A stretch of 64,000 nt of DNA from Bacillota bacterium (GCA_023416695.1 JAEZGY010000019.1:8625-72624), one strand, 5' to 3'; counted from the stretch's first letter, positions 25,469-35,817 are shown. Made by a program: numbers and translations. The notes: generated from the letters alone by a model not told the origin.

Positions 25469-26260
25469 TTGAGTATAGAAATAAATGAATTACAAGCTGG
25501 TTATGACCAAACTATTGTAATACCAAAGATGAATCTTACCCTGCCAAAAGGAAAGATTACTATGATAATCGGTTCCAATGGTTGTGGGAAGTCAACGTTG
25601 TTAAAATCCATTGCTAGAATCATAAAGCCAGTGAAGGGAGAAATTAAGCTAGAAGGAAAAACCCTTAAAGAGTTAGCACCAAAGGAGATTGCAAAAAGAA
25701 TGGCGGTGCTCTCACAGAATCCTATCATTCCTTCCAAAATCACCGTACAGGAGCTTGTGGCTTTTGGAAGATATCCGTATCAGAAGGCATTTCGTACTCT
25801 GACTAAGGAGGACCATGACATTATTACATGGGCAATGGAGGAGACAGAGGTTGTTGAACTTAAGGACCGAGACGTTGCAGAGCTTTCTGGGGGACAGAGA
25901 CAAAGGGTCTGGATTGCCATGACCTTAGCCCAGAAGACCGATATTCTTGTGTTAGATGAGCCAACAACTTACCTGGATATGGCACATCAGTTAGAGGTGT
26001 TAACCCTATTAAAGGAGTTAAATGAGAAAAATGGAACCACCATTGTCATTGTTATACATGAACTGAATCTAGCAGCAAAGTTTGCTGATCACCTAGTAGG
26101 TATGAAAAAGGGAGAATTAATCTTTGAAGGAAGTCCATTACAGGTATTAACAAAAGAGAACTTAAGACAGTTATACGGAATTGATGCTAATATACAGTTA
26201 TCCCAGGATGGTGACTACCCAATTTGTGTAGATTTTGAGTTGGTAAAGAAAGATGCGTAG
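25469..26260 (+). CDS. iron-siderophore ABC ATPase (FepC/FhuC-like)
   Basis: 263 residues, read from TTG at 25469 with AGGAGGAA upstream. Walker A GSNGCGKST, signature LSGGQRQRV, Walker B ILVLDEPT and switch His in VIHELNL are intact. Family-typical LGRYPY-like segment is FGRYPYQKAF. It drives the permease pair encoded upstream. The stop overlaps the MFS gene by 8 bp. Confidence 0.94.
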   Translation: MSIEINELQAGYDQTIVIPKMNLTLPKGKITMIIGSNGCGKSTLLKSIARIIKPVKGEIKLEGKTLKELAPKEIAKRMAVLSQNPIIPSKITVQELVAFGRYPYQKAFRTLTKEDHDIITWAMEETEVVELKDRDVAELSGGQRQRVWIAMTLAQKTDILVLDEPTTYLDMAHQLEVLTLLKELNEKNGTTIVIVIHELNLAAKFADHLVGMKKGELIFEGSPLQVLTKENLRQLYGIDANIQLSQDGDYPICVDFELVKKDA

Positions 26261-27470
26261 TAAGAAGAACTTCGGACTAGTATTAATCGGTCTAATTATC
26301 TCTCTCTTTGGAAGTGCCATTCAACGCTTTAGCTTCTCCTTATATTTGCTAGACATTAGTAAGGATGCTGCCATTTTCTCCAACGTCATGGCGATTTCCG
26401 TTCTGCCTTACATCTTTTTTGCTCCTTTAGCAGGTTCTCTTGCAGACAATAAAAACAAGAAGCACATCATGATTGTATTAGACTTATTAAGCTTTGGTAT
26501 CATATTATTTTATATCTTGGCGCAAGGCTTTATTAGTAATCACATACTACTTACTGCTGTGATTATGTTTTTGTTATCCACCATTACCACCTTTTATACC
26601 CCCTCAGTAACCACAGTTATTCCAGAAATTGTGGATAAAGAAGGGCTTGTAAGGGCCAATGCGTTGATAAGTCAGGTGGGTTCAGCATCCAATCTAGTAG
26701 GGCCTATGTTAGCAGGAATTCTTTATGGAGTTTGGGGGATAGCAGGAGTTAGTCTAATCAATGCCATAAGCTTCTTTGCTTCTGCCATCCTAGAACTTTT
26801 TATCATTTATGAATATAAAAAAGAGAAGAAAAGTACTCTTTCCTTTGGAGGGACTTTGGTTGAGATGAAGGAAAGTTTCTATTATCTAAGACGAGAGAAT
26901 AAGGTGACGTTAAATTTTATTTGGTCCTATGGGTTATATAATATTTGTGTAGTACCAGTTTTAACTATACTCATGCCATTTGTGATACGTAATATTCTTG
27001 GGGTTTCCCCTCAGGGTTATGGCGTCATAGAAGGAATGATTGCTACCGGCATGATTGTAGGAACTCTGTTAATTACGTTCTTTCCTTCTTGGTTTAAGGT
27101 ACACAAGGTACATTATTGGTACTATCTCAAGATCCTTGCAATTCTAGTCATGATGGGCGGGCTTACCTTAGGCCTTGGCTCAGGTGTTATTCTTCTGTGG
27201 ACCTTTGCAGGTTTCCTTATTATGATGGCACTGGGGATAGGTAACGTTGTTACCCTGTCTCATACCCAGCATACTGTAAATCAAGACTACCTTGGGAAAA
27301 CCAGTGCCTTTTCTACCGCCTTTGCGACTGCCACTGTACCTGTGGGACAGATGCTATTTGGTTGGTATCTGAGTTTCTCTGATAAAATGATACCGTTATT
27401 AGTGATCGTGTTACTGTCCAACTTTGCCGTTACCTTGTTTGTAAGAAAAACGGTATGTGGGATAGAATAA
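26253..27470 (+). CDS. MFS exporter, siderophore-exporter-like (EntS/MFS_3 group)
   Basis: 405 residues, about 11-12 transmembrane segments. The MFS signature is PLAGSLADNKNKKHIMIVLDLLS between helices 2 and 3. The sequence type resembles EntS-like exporters. Its translational coupling to the iron importer suggests siderophore export or recycling, although no siderophore biosynthesis gene is in the window. General drug efflux is the alternative. Confidence 0.88.
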   Translation: MRSKKNFGLVLIGLIISLFGSAIQRFSFSLYLLDISKDAAIFSNVMAISVLPYIFFAPLAGSLADNKNKKHIMIVLDLLSFGIILFYILAQGFISNHILLTAVIMFLLSTITTFYTPSVTTVIPEIVDKEGLVRANALISQVGSASNLVGPMLAGILYGVWGIAGVSLINAISFFASAILELFIIYEYKKEKKSTLSFGGTLVEMKESFYYLRRENKVTLNFIWSYGLYNICVVPVLTILMPFVIRNILGVSPQGYGVIEGMIATGMIVGTLLITFFPSWFKVHKVHYWYYLKILAILVMMGGLTLGLGSGVILLWTFAGFLIMMALGIGNVVTLSHTQHTVNQDYLGKTSAFSTAFATATVPVGQMLFGWYLSFSDKMIPLLVIVLLSNFAVTLFVRKTVCGIE

Positions 27471-27514
27471 AAAGAGTCTTTGACTGCACAGTGTGTGGCC
27501 AAAGACTCTTTTTG
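27469..27514 (+). terminator. terminator of the iron operon
   Basis: Stem AAAAAGAGTCTTTG / CAAAGACTCTTTTT (with an imperfect CAC-GTG top) ending in a T run. Confidence 0.9.
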
Positions 27515-27595
27515 TTACATAGGCTTTCTAGTCAAGTATTAGAAGTAATATTCACACTATCTTAATAAGGATGATGCTAGAATGAGGGTACAAAA

Positions 27596-29278
27596 ATGGA
27601 AATGGGGGTAAATACATTGCAGCTACTACAAATTTCTCTTGTATATTTGCTTTTTTTTGCAGTACTAATCATAATGGCCATTCCTCTTGGGAGATATATG
27701 ACTAAGGTAATGAATGGCGAAAAAGTATTTCTGACAAGGGTTCTCTCTCCTTGTGAACATAGGATTTATAAGATATTAAGGGTGGGAGATAAGACAGAAA
27801 CAACTGCTAAAAAGTACATCCTAGATGTTTTATTGTTTTCCTTTCTGGGTTTTATTTTTGTGTTTTTATTACAGCTCTGTCAGGGATTCTTGCCACTAAA
27901 CCCACAGAACTTAGGGGCTCCAAGTGTTTCACTTGCATTTAACACAGCCCTTAGCTTTGTGACTAACACTAACTGGCAGGCGTATTCAGGAGAGACTACT
28001 TTGTCTTATTTCACCCAGAGTGTAGGTCTGACGGTACAGAATTTTGTATCTGCAGGAGTTGGAATCGCAGTTATGTTTGCTGTAATTAGAGGGTTTATAC
28101 GTAAAAAAGAGAACACCATTGGCTCCTTTTGGCATGACATTACTCGCTCGATTCTCTATATCTTGTTGCCACTTTCTTTAATTTTATCAGTTCTTCTCAT
28201 GTCTCAGGGAGTTGTTCAAAGCTTATTACCAAGTGAGACCATACATACGTTAGAAAGCTCTGCAGATCAAGTGATTCCTTTGGGGCCAGCAGCCAGTCAG
28301 ATTGCCATCAAACAGCTCGGTACCAATGGTGGAGGTTTTTTTGGTGCGAATTCTGCTTTTCCACTGGAAAATCCGACTGCCATATCAAATTTATTAGAGA
28401 CGCTTGCTATCTTACTGATTCCATGTGCTCTTTGCTTTAGCTTTGGTAAGGCGGTTAAGGATAGTAAACAGGGTAGGACTATTTTTATAACCATGACTGT
28501 CTTATTTGTAGCAGTTCTGTCTATCGTAACATTATGTGAACATACAGGAATCAACCATATGGAAGGTAAGGAAGTTGTAAACGGTGTGACCTCTTCTGCA
28601 CTATGGGGAACAGCCACTACAGCAGCCTCCAATGGTTCTGTAAATGCGTCTCTAGATAGTTTTTCTAGCATCGGAGGGATGATGCTAATGTTTTTAATGC
28701 AGCTAGGAGAAATCGTATTCGGTGGAGTGGGAAGTGGCTTATATGGTATGTTGGCCTTTGTTATGCTAACGGTATTTATCGCAGGTCTTATGGTGGGTAG
28801 AACACCAGAGTACCTAGGAAAGAAGATAGAACCCTTTGATATGAAAATGATTTGTGTGGTAGTCCTTGTGCCTCCAATCTGTACGTTATTAGCAACGGCC
28901 ATAGCGGTTATGATGCCTTCGGCATCCTTTTGGCTTACCAATACAGGAGCCCATGGTTTTTCCGAAATTCTTTATGCCTTTACTTCCATGGGGAATAACA
29001 ATGGAAGTGCATTTGCAGGATTTATGGCAAATACTACATTTACCAATATAGTAGGTGGCTTCCTAATGCTAGTGGTGCGCTATGTACCTTTAGTTGCGGT
29101 GTTACTGATGGCTGGTAATTTGGGTAAAAAGAAACTTATTTCTGCTGGTGAAGGAACCTTAAAGACAACAGGTGTAACGTTTACTACTTTACTGATTATC
29201 ATCATAATAATCATTGGTGCATTGACATTTCTACCTGTATTGGCATTAGGTCCAATAGCAGATTTTGTAACACATTAA
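27596..29278 (+). CDS. kdpA: K+-transporting ATPase subunit A
   Basis: 560 residues, full length. About ten to twelve transmembrane segments with K+-selectivity-filter-like repeats: TNTNWQAYSG, QLGTNGGGFFGANSAFPLENPT, GSGLYGM and SMGNNNGSAFAGF. It forms the K+ pore of the high-affinity Kdp pump. A GAGGG ribosome site precedes the ATG. The 80-bp gap to the iron-operon terminator shows no riboswitch. First gene of kdpABCDE. Confidence 0.96.
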   Translation: MEMGVNTLQLLQISLVYLLFFAVLIIMAIPLGRYMTKVMNGEKVFLTRVLSPCEHRIYKILRVGDKTETTAKKYILDVLLFSFLGFIFVFLLQLCQGFLPLNPQNLGAPSVSLAFNTALSFVTNTNWQAYSGETTLSYFTQSVGLTVQNFVSAGVGIAVMFAVIRGFIRKKENTIGSFWHDITRSILYILLPLSLILSVLLMSQGVVQSLLPSETIHTLESSADQVIPLGPAASQIAIKQLGTNGGGFFGANSAFPLENPTAISNLLETLAILLIPCALCFSFGKAVKDSKQGRTIFITMTVLFVAVLSIVTLCEHTGINHMEGKEVVNGVTSSALWGTATTAASNGSVNASLDSFSSIGGMMLMFLMQLGEIVFGGVGSGLYGMLAFVMLTVFIAGLMVGRTPEYLGKKIEPFDMKMICVVVLVPPICTLLATAIAVMMPSASFWLTNTGAHGFSEILYAFTSMGNNNGSAFAGFMANTTFTNIVGGFLMLVVRYVPLVAVLLMAGNLGKKKLISAGEGTLKTTGVTFTTLLIIIIIIIGALTFLPVLALGPIADFVTH

Positions 29279-29290
29279 GGGGTGGCGTAT

Positions 29291-31345
29291 ATGAAAAATG
29301 AAAAGAATAGAAGTATCCTTAAGGATTCCTTGAAGCAGACGTTTACCAAACTTTCTCCAAAGGTACAGATTCGCAATCCTATTATGTTCGTGGTGTATGT
29401 TTGTGCAATCCTAACCTTTGTTTTATTTGCCCTAAGTTTATTTGAGATTGGAGATGGTAAAGGTTTTTACACATTGTCAATTTCTCTTATATTGTGGTTT
29501 ACTGTATTATTTGCAAACTTTGCAGAGGCTATTGCAGAAGGAAGAGGGAGAGCCCAGGCAGATACCTTAAAGAGCGCAAGAAAAGATGTCGTAGCTCGAA
29601 AGCTAAAGACAGCTGAGAATCATGACGACTATGAAGAAGTTTTATCTAATAATTTAAAGAAGGGAGACCTTTTCTATATTAAAGCCGGGGACCAGATTCC
29701 CATGGATGGAGAGGTCATTGATGGTGCAGCCTCAGTAGATGAAAGTGCAATAACAGGGGAATCGGCTCCAGTAATCAGGGAAAGTGGTGGAGATAGGAGT
29801 GCCGTAACTGGTGGAACAACCATTATTTCCGACTGGCTTGTGGTTCGAGTAACGGCAGAAGCAGGTGAATCCTTTTTGGATAAGATGATTTCTATGGTAG
29901 AAGGTGCATCCAGGAAGAAAACGCCTAATGAAATCGCGCTGCAAATTCTATTGATTACTTTAACCATTATATTTTTAGTGGTTACCACAACCTTATTACC
30001 ATTCACCAAGTTTTCAAGTGAACTTGCTGGAAACGGTTCTATGATTACAATTACCAATGTAGTTGCTTTACTAGTTTGCCTTGCACCGACTACCATTGGT
30101 GCCCTACTTTCTGCCATTGGAATTGCTGGTATGAGCAGATTAAATTCTGCCAATGTTTTAGCGATGAGCGGAAGAGCTATTGAGGCAGCAGGAGACGTAG
30201 ATGTTTTACTTCTAGATAAGACAGGAACGATCACATTAGGAAATCGCCAAGCCAGTGAATTTCTTCCTCTTAAAGGAGTGTCAGAGAGAGAACTGGCAGA
30301 TGCAGCACAGCTATCTTCTATAGCCGATGAGACGGCAGAGGGAAGGAGTATTGTGATATTAGCCAAACAGCGTTTTGATATTAGAGGGCGTAAGCTAGGG
30401 GAACTAAATGCAACCTTCCTTGAGTTTACAGCCAAAACTAGAATGAGTGGAATCGACTTTACTGGTAATGAGATTCGTAAGGGAAGCGCAGACGCCATTG
30501 AAAATTATGTCTTAAGCAATGGAAAAAGTTATCCAAAGGAATGTCAAGAGTTAGTAGAAAGTGTAGCAAATGCTGGTGGAACTCCTCTTGTAGTAGCTAA
30601 GAATGGAGAAGCACTTGGTGTCATTTATCTGAAGGACATTGTGAAAAACGGTGTAAAAGAGCGATTTGAAGACCTTAGGAAGATGGGTATTAAGACCATT
30701 ATGATTACAGGAGATAATCCAATGACAGCTGCCGCTATTGCAGCAGAAGCAGGAGTAGATGATTTCCTAGCAGAAGCAACTCCAGAAGCAAAGTTATCTC
30801 TCATAAGAGACTATCAGGCAAAGGGACATATGGTGGCAATGACAGGGGATGGAACCAATGATGCTCCCGCCTTGGCTCAAGCAGACGTTGCTGTGGCAAT
30901 GAATTCAGGGACCCAGGCAGCTAAGGAAGCAGGTAACATGGTAGATTTAGATTCTAGTCCAACAAAGCTCATAGACATTGTGCGAATTGGAAAGCAGCTT
31001 CTTATGACAAGAGGTTCCTTAACTACCTTTAGTGTGGCAAATGATGTGGCGAAGTATTTTGCCATTATCCCAGTACTTTTTTTTGCAATTTATCCAGAGC
31101 TGGTAGGACTAAACTTTATGGGGTTAACCTCTGCAACCACTGCCATTCTTTCTGCAACCATATATAATGCACTGATTATAGTGGCCCTTATTCCACTCTC
31201 CTTAAAAGGAGTAAAATATAGGGAAGTACCAGCCATAAAGCTTCTTTCTCGTAACTTATTAGTCTATGGTTTAGGTGGAGTTGTTACACCATTTATTGCA
31301 ATTAAGGTGATTGATTGTATTGTGACAGTAATGGGGGTGAGATAA
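29291..31345 (+). CDS. kdpB: K+-transporting ATPase subunit B
   Basis: 684 residues from ATG 29291, which has AAGGGGTGG at a suitable distance; a GTG at 29282 inside that site is less likely. P-type ATPase with TGESAPV (actuator), phosphorylation motif DKTGTITLGN, nucleotide-domain elements and the hinge TGDGTNDAPALAQADV. Couples ATP hydrolysis to K+ import through KdpA. It lies 12 bp after kdpA and its stop overlaps the kdpC start (TAATG). Confidence 0.97.
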   Translation: MKNEKNRSILKDSLKQTFTKLSPKVQIRNPIMFVVYVCAILTFVLFALSLFEIGDGKGFYTLSISLILWFTVLFANFAEAIAEGRGRAQADTLKSARKDVVARKLKTAENHDDYEEVLSNNLKKGDLFYIKAGDQIPMDGEVIDGAASVDESAITGESAPVIRESGGDRSAVTGGTTIISDWLVVRVTAEAGESFLDKMISMVEGASRKKTPNEIALQILLITLTIIFLVVTTTLLPFTKFSSELAGNGSMITITNVVALLVCLAPTTIGALLSAIGIAGMSRLNSANVLAMSGRAIEAAGDVDVLLLDKTGTITLGNRQASEFLPLKGVSERELADAAQLSSIADETAEGRSIVILAKQRFDIRGRKLGELNATFLEFTAKTRMSGIDFTGNEIRKGSADAIENYVLSNGKSYPKECQELVESVANAGGTPLVVAKNGEALGVIYLKDIVKNGVKERFEDLRKMGIKTIMITGDNPMTAAAIAAEAGVDDFLAEATPEAKLSLIRDYQAKGHMVAMTGDGTNDAPALAQADVAVAMNSGTQAAKEAGNMVDLDSSPTKLIDIVRIGKQLLMTRGSLTTFSVANDVAKYFAIIPVLFFAIYPELVGLNFMGLTSATTAILSATIYNALIIVALIPLSLKGVKYREVPAIKLLSRNLLVYGLGGVVTPFIAIKVIDCIVTVMGVR

Positions 31346-31911
31346 TGAAGAAGATATGGTGTTATGTAAGACCTGCATTCTTAAGTATATTGGTATTTAC
31401 AGTGATTTGTGGTATCATCTATCCATTAGCAATAACTGGAATTGGTCAACTTGCCTTTCATGACAAGGTAAACGGAAGTATTCTGACAAAGACAGCAGAA
31501 GATGGTACTAGTACAAAGTATGGTAGCAAACTAATTGGGCAGAAGTTTACGAAACCAGAATATTTAATTGGAAGGCCACAGGAAGTGTCTAATTTATCTC
31601 CAACTAGTGAGGAGCTTAAACAACAGATTGAGGAAAGAGTTACCTGGTGGCGTGAGTTTGATCCCAATAATACATCGGAAGTGCCAGAGGAGTTAGTAAC
31701 GGCTTCTGCAAGTGGAGTAGACCCTAATATATCTCCTGAAGCAGCTTTGTATCAGGTGGAAAGAATCTCAAAGGCACGTAATATCTCTAAAGAGGATGTA
31801 AAGAAAATTATAGAGCAATGTACCACGAGTCGCTTTGTAGGTGTATTTGGTGAACCGACAGTAAATGTACTTATGGTAAATCAGGAATTAGATACTTTAA
31901 GTAATAAATGA
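31345..31911 (+). CDS. kdpC: K+-transporting ATPase subunit C
   Basis: 188 residues from ATG 31345, with GGGGGTGAG upstream and a TAATG overlap with kdpB. A single N-terminal transmembrane helix (LSILVFTVICGIIYPLAITGIG) is followed by the extracytoplasmic domain: GSKLIGQKF, FVGRPQ-like EYLIGRPQ, SASGVDPNISPEAA and VNVLMVN near the end, as in KdpC. Stabilises the KdpAB complex. Confidence 0.95.
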   Translation: MKKIWCYVRPAFLSILVFTVICGIIYPLAITGIGQLAFHDKVNGSILTKTAEDGTSTKYGSKLIGQKFTKPEYLIGRPQEVSNLSPTSEELKQQIEERVTWWREFDPNNTSEVPEELVTASASGVDPNISPEAALYQVERISKARNISKEDVKKIIEQCTTSRFVGVFGEPTVNVLMVNQELDTLSNK

Positions 31912-31930
31912 TAAAAATGAGGTGACAAGG

Positions 31931-34606
31931 ATGGATAATCGGCCAGATCCAGATCAGCTGCTTGAAGCTATTGTAAGCAAAGCGCATCACGAGGAAAAAG
32001 GAAAACTAAAAATATTTCTTGCCTATGCTGCTGGTGTTGGAAAGACCTATGCAATGTTAGATGAGGCCCATGAGCAGTTGAAACTAGGAAAAGATGTGGT
32101 GGTAGGTTATATAGAGCCACATACTAGGCCAGAGACCACTGCCTTGCTAAAAGGCTTACCTGCTATTGCACCAATGAAAGTCAGATATAAGAATATGATG
32201 TTGAATGAATTTGACTTACAAAGTGCAATCAAGAGAAAACCAGAGATTATATTAGTAGATGAGCTTGCCCATACCAATATTGAGAGTTGTCGTAATAGAA
32301 AGCGCTACCAGGATATTGAAGAGCTTCTAGATAACGGGATTGATGTCTATACTACGGTAAATATTCAACATATTGAAAGTCTGAATGACATTGTGGAAGA
32401 GTTGACCCATGTGGTTGTGCGGGAAACGGTCCCCAATTATATCTTTGACCATGCAGAGATGATTAAGCTTGTAGATATTGAGCCAGAAGAGCTTCTTAGT
32501 CGACTTAGGGAAGGGAAGATCTACAAGTCAGACCGCGTAGAGTCTGCCATGCAAAACTTCTTTTCTTTAAATAATTTAAGGCTTTTAAGAGAGCTGGCGC
32601 TTAGAAAGGCTACGGATCGTGTTAGTAGTGTGAATTCTAGAATCAGCTCCGACAAGGAGAATAAACTTTCATCGAAATATCTTGTTTGTATTAGTTCGGC
32701 TCCCTCCTCTGCCAAATGTATTCGTTGGACAGCTAGGATGGCAGAAAACTTACATTCAGAGTTTATTGCCCTTCATGTAGAGACATCGGATTCTGCTTAC
32801 TACAGTCAAAAGCAGCACGACGATCTTCGTCTGAATATGGAATTGGCAGCTAGGCTTGGTGCTCAGATTGTGACAATTAGTGGGGAGAGTATTGCAGATG
32901 CAATCGTGGAGTATGTACAGGTATCTGGAATTCACAATATTGTCATCGGGAGAAATAAGAAAAGTTCTCTTTTGAGTTTGTTAAAAAGAAACCTGGAGGA
33001 TGTCCTAATTAGTCGTTTTGAAGATGTAGAGGTACATATTGTAGCAGACAGTGAAACGAAGGGAAAGTTAAAGCCACATGGTCTGTATTCCTTTAAAAAA
33101 GGTTTACAGTTTTCATGGGTAGATACTCTTAAGACCATAGGCCTCATGGTAGTAGCCACACTATTATGTAAAGCCCTTACCATAATTGAAATTGACGACC
33201 ATAATGTAATCATGGTCTATCTTCTTTCGGTGTTGATTATTTCTAGAGTGACACGAGGCTTCTTCTATGGAATTACAGGGGCGATAATAAGTGTATTGGC
33301 CTTTAATTTCTTTTTTGTGGAGCCTGTCTATACCTTTAGTGTAACAGGTGCCTCTTATCCAGTTACTTTTGCTATTATGCTAATTGTTGCCCTTATTACC
33401 AGTACTTTGATTAATCGCATTAAGCTACAAGCCAAACAGTCTGCCTTTCGGGAGAAACGAACGGAAATTCTTTATGAAATCAACAAAAAGCTTCTTAAAA
33501 CCAGAGGGTTAGAAAACATAGTAGAGTTAATTATGGATTATATCGTTAATGTATTTGGAAAAAGTGTTATTTTCTATTTTGATAAGCCAGAGAAGGAGAA
33601 TTCCTTCTCTGTGAAGCAAGCCCCTAGTGATGATATAGTGGATTTTTTAGAGGAGAGGAATGAACGAGCAGTAGCCAACTGGGTATATATGAATAAAAAA
33701 AGAGCTGGTTGTGGTACAGATACCTTAGCTGCTGCAAAAGCTTTTTATATGCCAATCCTGTCACAAAATCATATCGTAGGTGTAATTGGCTTGTCCCAGC
33801 TTAGTGGGGAAAAATTAAATCACGATAGTCGTGCGTTTCTAAGGATGATTAGTACTCTTGTAGCCATGGCTATAGAGAGACAGAATCTATCGGATGAGCA
33901 AAAGAAGATAGCAATAGAGGCTGAAAAGGATACCATGAGAAGTAATCTCTTACTTGCCATTTCTCACGACTTACGTTCTCCATTAACGTCCATTTTAGGG
34001 GCTAGTTCTGTACTAATGGAGGATGGCATAAAAATGGATGAACCCACCAAAAATCAGCTATTGAAAAATATCCAAAGTGATGCGGGTTGGCTGATTCGTA
34101 TGGTGGAGAACTTATTATCTGTAACAAAGATTAGTGATGGAAATATCAACCTTAATAAAGTAAGTGAAGCAGTAGAAGAAATTGTAGAGGAAGCTGTTGT
34201 TAGGGTAAAAGGGAAGTATAAAGACTGCAACCTTTTCGTACAGGTTCCAGAGGAACTGTTAATAATCCCAATGGATGGTACTCTCATTGAACAGGTAATT
34301 ATTAACCTTCTAGAAAATGCCATTCTGCATTCAGGCAATCGAGATATTAGTGTAACCATTGAAAAACAAATAGATGGTGTGGAGTTTACTGTATCAGATA
34401 AGGGAAGAGGTATTCCAGAAGATGATTTAGAAGGAATTTTTGACGGTTATTTTACTTCTGGGCAGCCAACTGCAGATTCCACAAGAGGTCTTGGAATTGG
34501 ATTATCTATCTGCAAAGCTATTGTAAATGCACATGGTGGATATATCTATGCACAGAATCTAAAACCGTGCGGAGCAAAATTTAGCTTCGTTCTTCCAATG
34601 GAATAG
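31931..34606 (+). CDS. kdpD: turgor/K+-responsive sensor kinase
   Basis: 891 residues from ATG 31931, with GAGGTG 6 nt upstream; a GTG at 31922 lies in that site. The N-terminal KdpD domain has a P-loop (AAGVGKTYAML, near 30) and VDELAHTN. A universal-stress-like region (about 245-370), four transmembrane helices (about 395-495, DUF4118), a GAF-like linker and a kinase core follow, with H-box AISHDLRSPL and ATP motifs NLLENAILHSG, DKGRGIP and GLGIGLSICKAI. Phosphorylates KdpE at low K+. Located 19 bp after kdpC. Confidence 0.95.
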   Translation: MDNRPDPDQLLEAIVSKAHHEEKGKLKIFLAYAAGVGKTYAMLDEAHEQLKLGKDVVVGYIEPHTRPETTALLKGLPAIAPMKVRYKNMMLNEFDLQSAIKRKPEIILVDELAHTNIESCRNRKRYQDIEELLDNGIDVYTTVNIQHIESLNDIVEELTHVVVRETVPNYIFDHAEMIKLVDIEPEELLSRLREGKIYKSDRVESAMQNFFSLNNLRLLRELALRKATDRVSSVNSRISSDKENKLSSKYLVCISSAPSSAKCIRWTARMAENLHSEFIALHVETSDSAYYSQKQHDDLRLNMELAARLGAQIVTISGESIADAIVEYVQVSGIHNIVIGRNKKSSLLSLLKRNLEDVLISRFEDVEVHIVADSETKGKLKPHGLYSFKKGLQFSWVDTLKTIGLMVVATLLCKALTIIEIDDHNVIMVYLLSVLIISRVTRGFFYGITGAIISVLAFNFFFVEPVYTFSVTGASYPVTFAIMLIVALITSTLINRIKLQAKQSAFREKRTEILYEINKKLLKTRGLENIVELIMDYIVNVFGKSVIFYFDKPEKENSFSVKQAPSDDIVDFLEERNERAVANWVYMNKKRAGCGTDTLAAAKAFYMPILSQNHIVGVIGLSQLSGEKLNHDSRAFLRMISTLVAMAIERQNLSDEQKKIAIEAEKDTMRSNLLLAISHDLRSPLTSILGASSVLMEDGIKMDEPTKNQLLKNIQSDAGWLIRMVENLLSVTKISDGNINLNKVSEAVEEIVEEAVVRVKGKYKDCNLFVQVPEELLIIPMDGTLIEQVIINLLENAILHSGNRDISVTIEKQIDGVEFTVSDKGRGIPEDDLEGIFDGYFTSGQPTADSTRGLGIGLSICKAIVNAHGGYIYAQNLKPCGAKFSFVLPME

Positions 34607-34616
34607 GAGGCATAAA

Positions 34617-35300
34617 ATGGGCAATAAGAAAACAATTGTTGTCATTGAGGATGATATTAGCATTAATAATTTTATGATAGCTTGTCTCAAAAATAATAGT
34701 TACAATCCAATCAGTGCATACAGTGGAAAGGAAGGTCTTTCTCTATGTAGTACCTATTGCCCGGATCTTATTTTACTAGACTTAGGGCTTCCGGATATGA
34801 ATGGGGTAGAGGTAATTAAAAGAATAAGACAGTGGAGTAAGATTCCTATTGTTGTGGTATCAGCAAGGGGAAACGAGCCAGATAAGGTGCAAGCCCTTGA
34901 TCTTGGAGCAGATGATTATGTAACCAAACCATTTGGTTCCGATGAACTATTAGCAAGAATCAGGGTTGCCCTACGACATAAAACAATAGAAGAATCAGAG
35001 ATGCTTATTAAAAATGGTGATTTGGTCATAGATGTAGATAAGCATCTTGTTTATATGAATGGAGAGGAAGTGCATTTTACGCCTATTGAATATAAGATTA
35101 TGCTTACCCTTGGCAATCATATAGGGAAGGTGGTTACTATGGATGCATTGATGAAAGAAGTGTGGGGGCCTTATTTAGATGAGTCCAATTTACTTCGGGT
35201 AAACATGGCCAATATAAGAAGAAAAATTGAGATGAATCCTGCTCAACCGCGCTATATTCGGACAGAAGTAGGAGTGGGCTACCGGATGCTTGAGCAATAA
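34617..35300 (+). CDS. kdpE: response regulator KdpE
   Basis: 227 residues, OmpR family. The receiver domain has acidic residues in IEDD, phospho-acceptor Asp in LLDLGLPDMNG and Lys in TKPFGSDELLARI. The C-terminal winged helix includes LTPIEYKIM-like FTPIEYKIMLTL and a final YIRTEVGVGYRM. AGGAGG precedes the ATG and it is 10 bp after kdpD. Activates kdp transcription. Confidence 0.96.
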   Translation: MGNKKTIVVIEDDISINNFMIACLKNNSYNPISAYSGKEGLSLCSTYCPDLILLDLGLPDMNGVEVIKRIRQWSKIPIVVVSARGNEPDKVQALDLGADDYVTKPFGSDELLARIRVALRHKTIEESEMLIKNGDLVIDVDKHLVYMNGEEVHFTPIEYKIMLTLGNHIGKVVTMDALMKEVWGPYLDESNLLRVNMANIRRKIEMNPAQPRYIRTEVGVGYRMLEQ

Positions 35301-35327
35301 CTGCTCTCTCTTAGTAGCCCACTTTAT
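35273..35327. terminator. long inverted repeat between convergent kdpE and queT
   Basis: AGTGGGCTAC (35273-35282, inside kdpE) pairs perfectly with GTAGCCCACT (35314-35323). An inner hairpin GAGCA / TGCTC lies between. It is followed by only TTTAT, so termination is plausible but weak. Confidence 0.4.
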
Positions 35328-35331
35328 AGAA

Positions 35332-35817
35332 TTATTTCATTTGTCCAAAAATTGCTCGTCTATGACGGTTTAGGGCAAATAATAACGTCAACCCTAAAAC
35401 TCCACAAGCCAACACTTGACCAGCACCTACGGTTGCCATCATAAAGGGAATGGCTTCTTCTATACCATATACCTTTAATAGAATAAAAGGAACCACTAAT
35501 GCATTTAATACAATTGGTGGAATGGGAACAAGGAATTTGTACTTACGTAAGCCATAGGATAAAATTGCAGCAACTAAGGTTGTAAGGCTACCAAAGACAA
35601 AGTCAAGGGGAGGGCATCCAATCAAAAAATTACCTAAGAAACAACCCGCAAATAAGCCGGGAATGGCAGCAGGAGTAAAGTAGGGAAGAATGGTCAGAGC
35701 CTCACTAATTCTAAATTGAATGGCAAATACGCTAATTGGCTGTAAAAGCATTAATAGTACGATATAAATAGCAGCAATAATAGCTGCTTGATTGATAAAT
35801 AGCACTTTCTTATTCAT
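35332..35817 (-). CDS. queT: QueT-family queuosine-precursor transporter
   Basis: 161 residues with five to six hydrophobic segments. Family features are VLLMLLQPISVFAIQFRISEALTILPYFTPAAIPGLFAGCFLGNF and a C-terminal VGAGQVLACGVLGL. QueT is the substrate-binding (S) component of an ECF importer for preQ0/preQ1-type precursors. Assignment is supported by the preQ1 riboswitch directly upstream (35824-35868). AAGGAG lies 7 nt before the ATG. Confidence 0.92.
   Translation of the reverse strand: MNKKVLFINQAAIIAAIYIVLLMLLQPISVFAIQFRISEALTILPYFTPAAIPGLFAGCFLGNFLIGCPPLDFVFGSLTTLVAAILSYGLRKYKFLVPIPPIVLNALVVPFILLKVYGIEEAIPFMMATVGAGQVLACGVLGLTLLFALNRHRRAIFGQMK

Noticed and set aside
27515..27595. Possible c-di-AMP (ydaO) riboswitch before kdpA
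   Set aside because: The gap is only about 80 bp and lacks the conserved motifs; KdpD/KdpE are present as the regulators.
28297..28941. 214-codon minus-strand open frame inside kdpA
   Set aside because: Antisense to conserved kdpA; no recognisable domain.
29674..30498. 274-codon minus-strand open frame inside kdpB
   Set aside because: Antisense shadow of a strongly conserved kdpB; low-complexity Ser/Ile-rich translation and no ribosome site.
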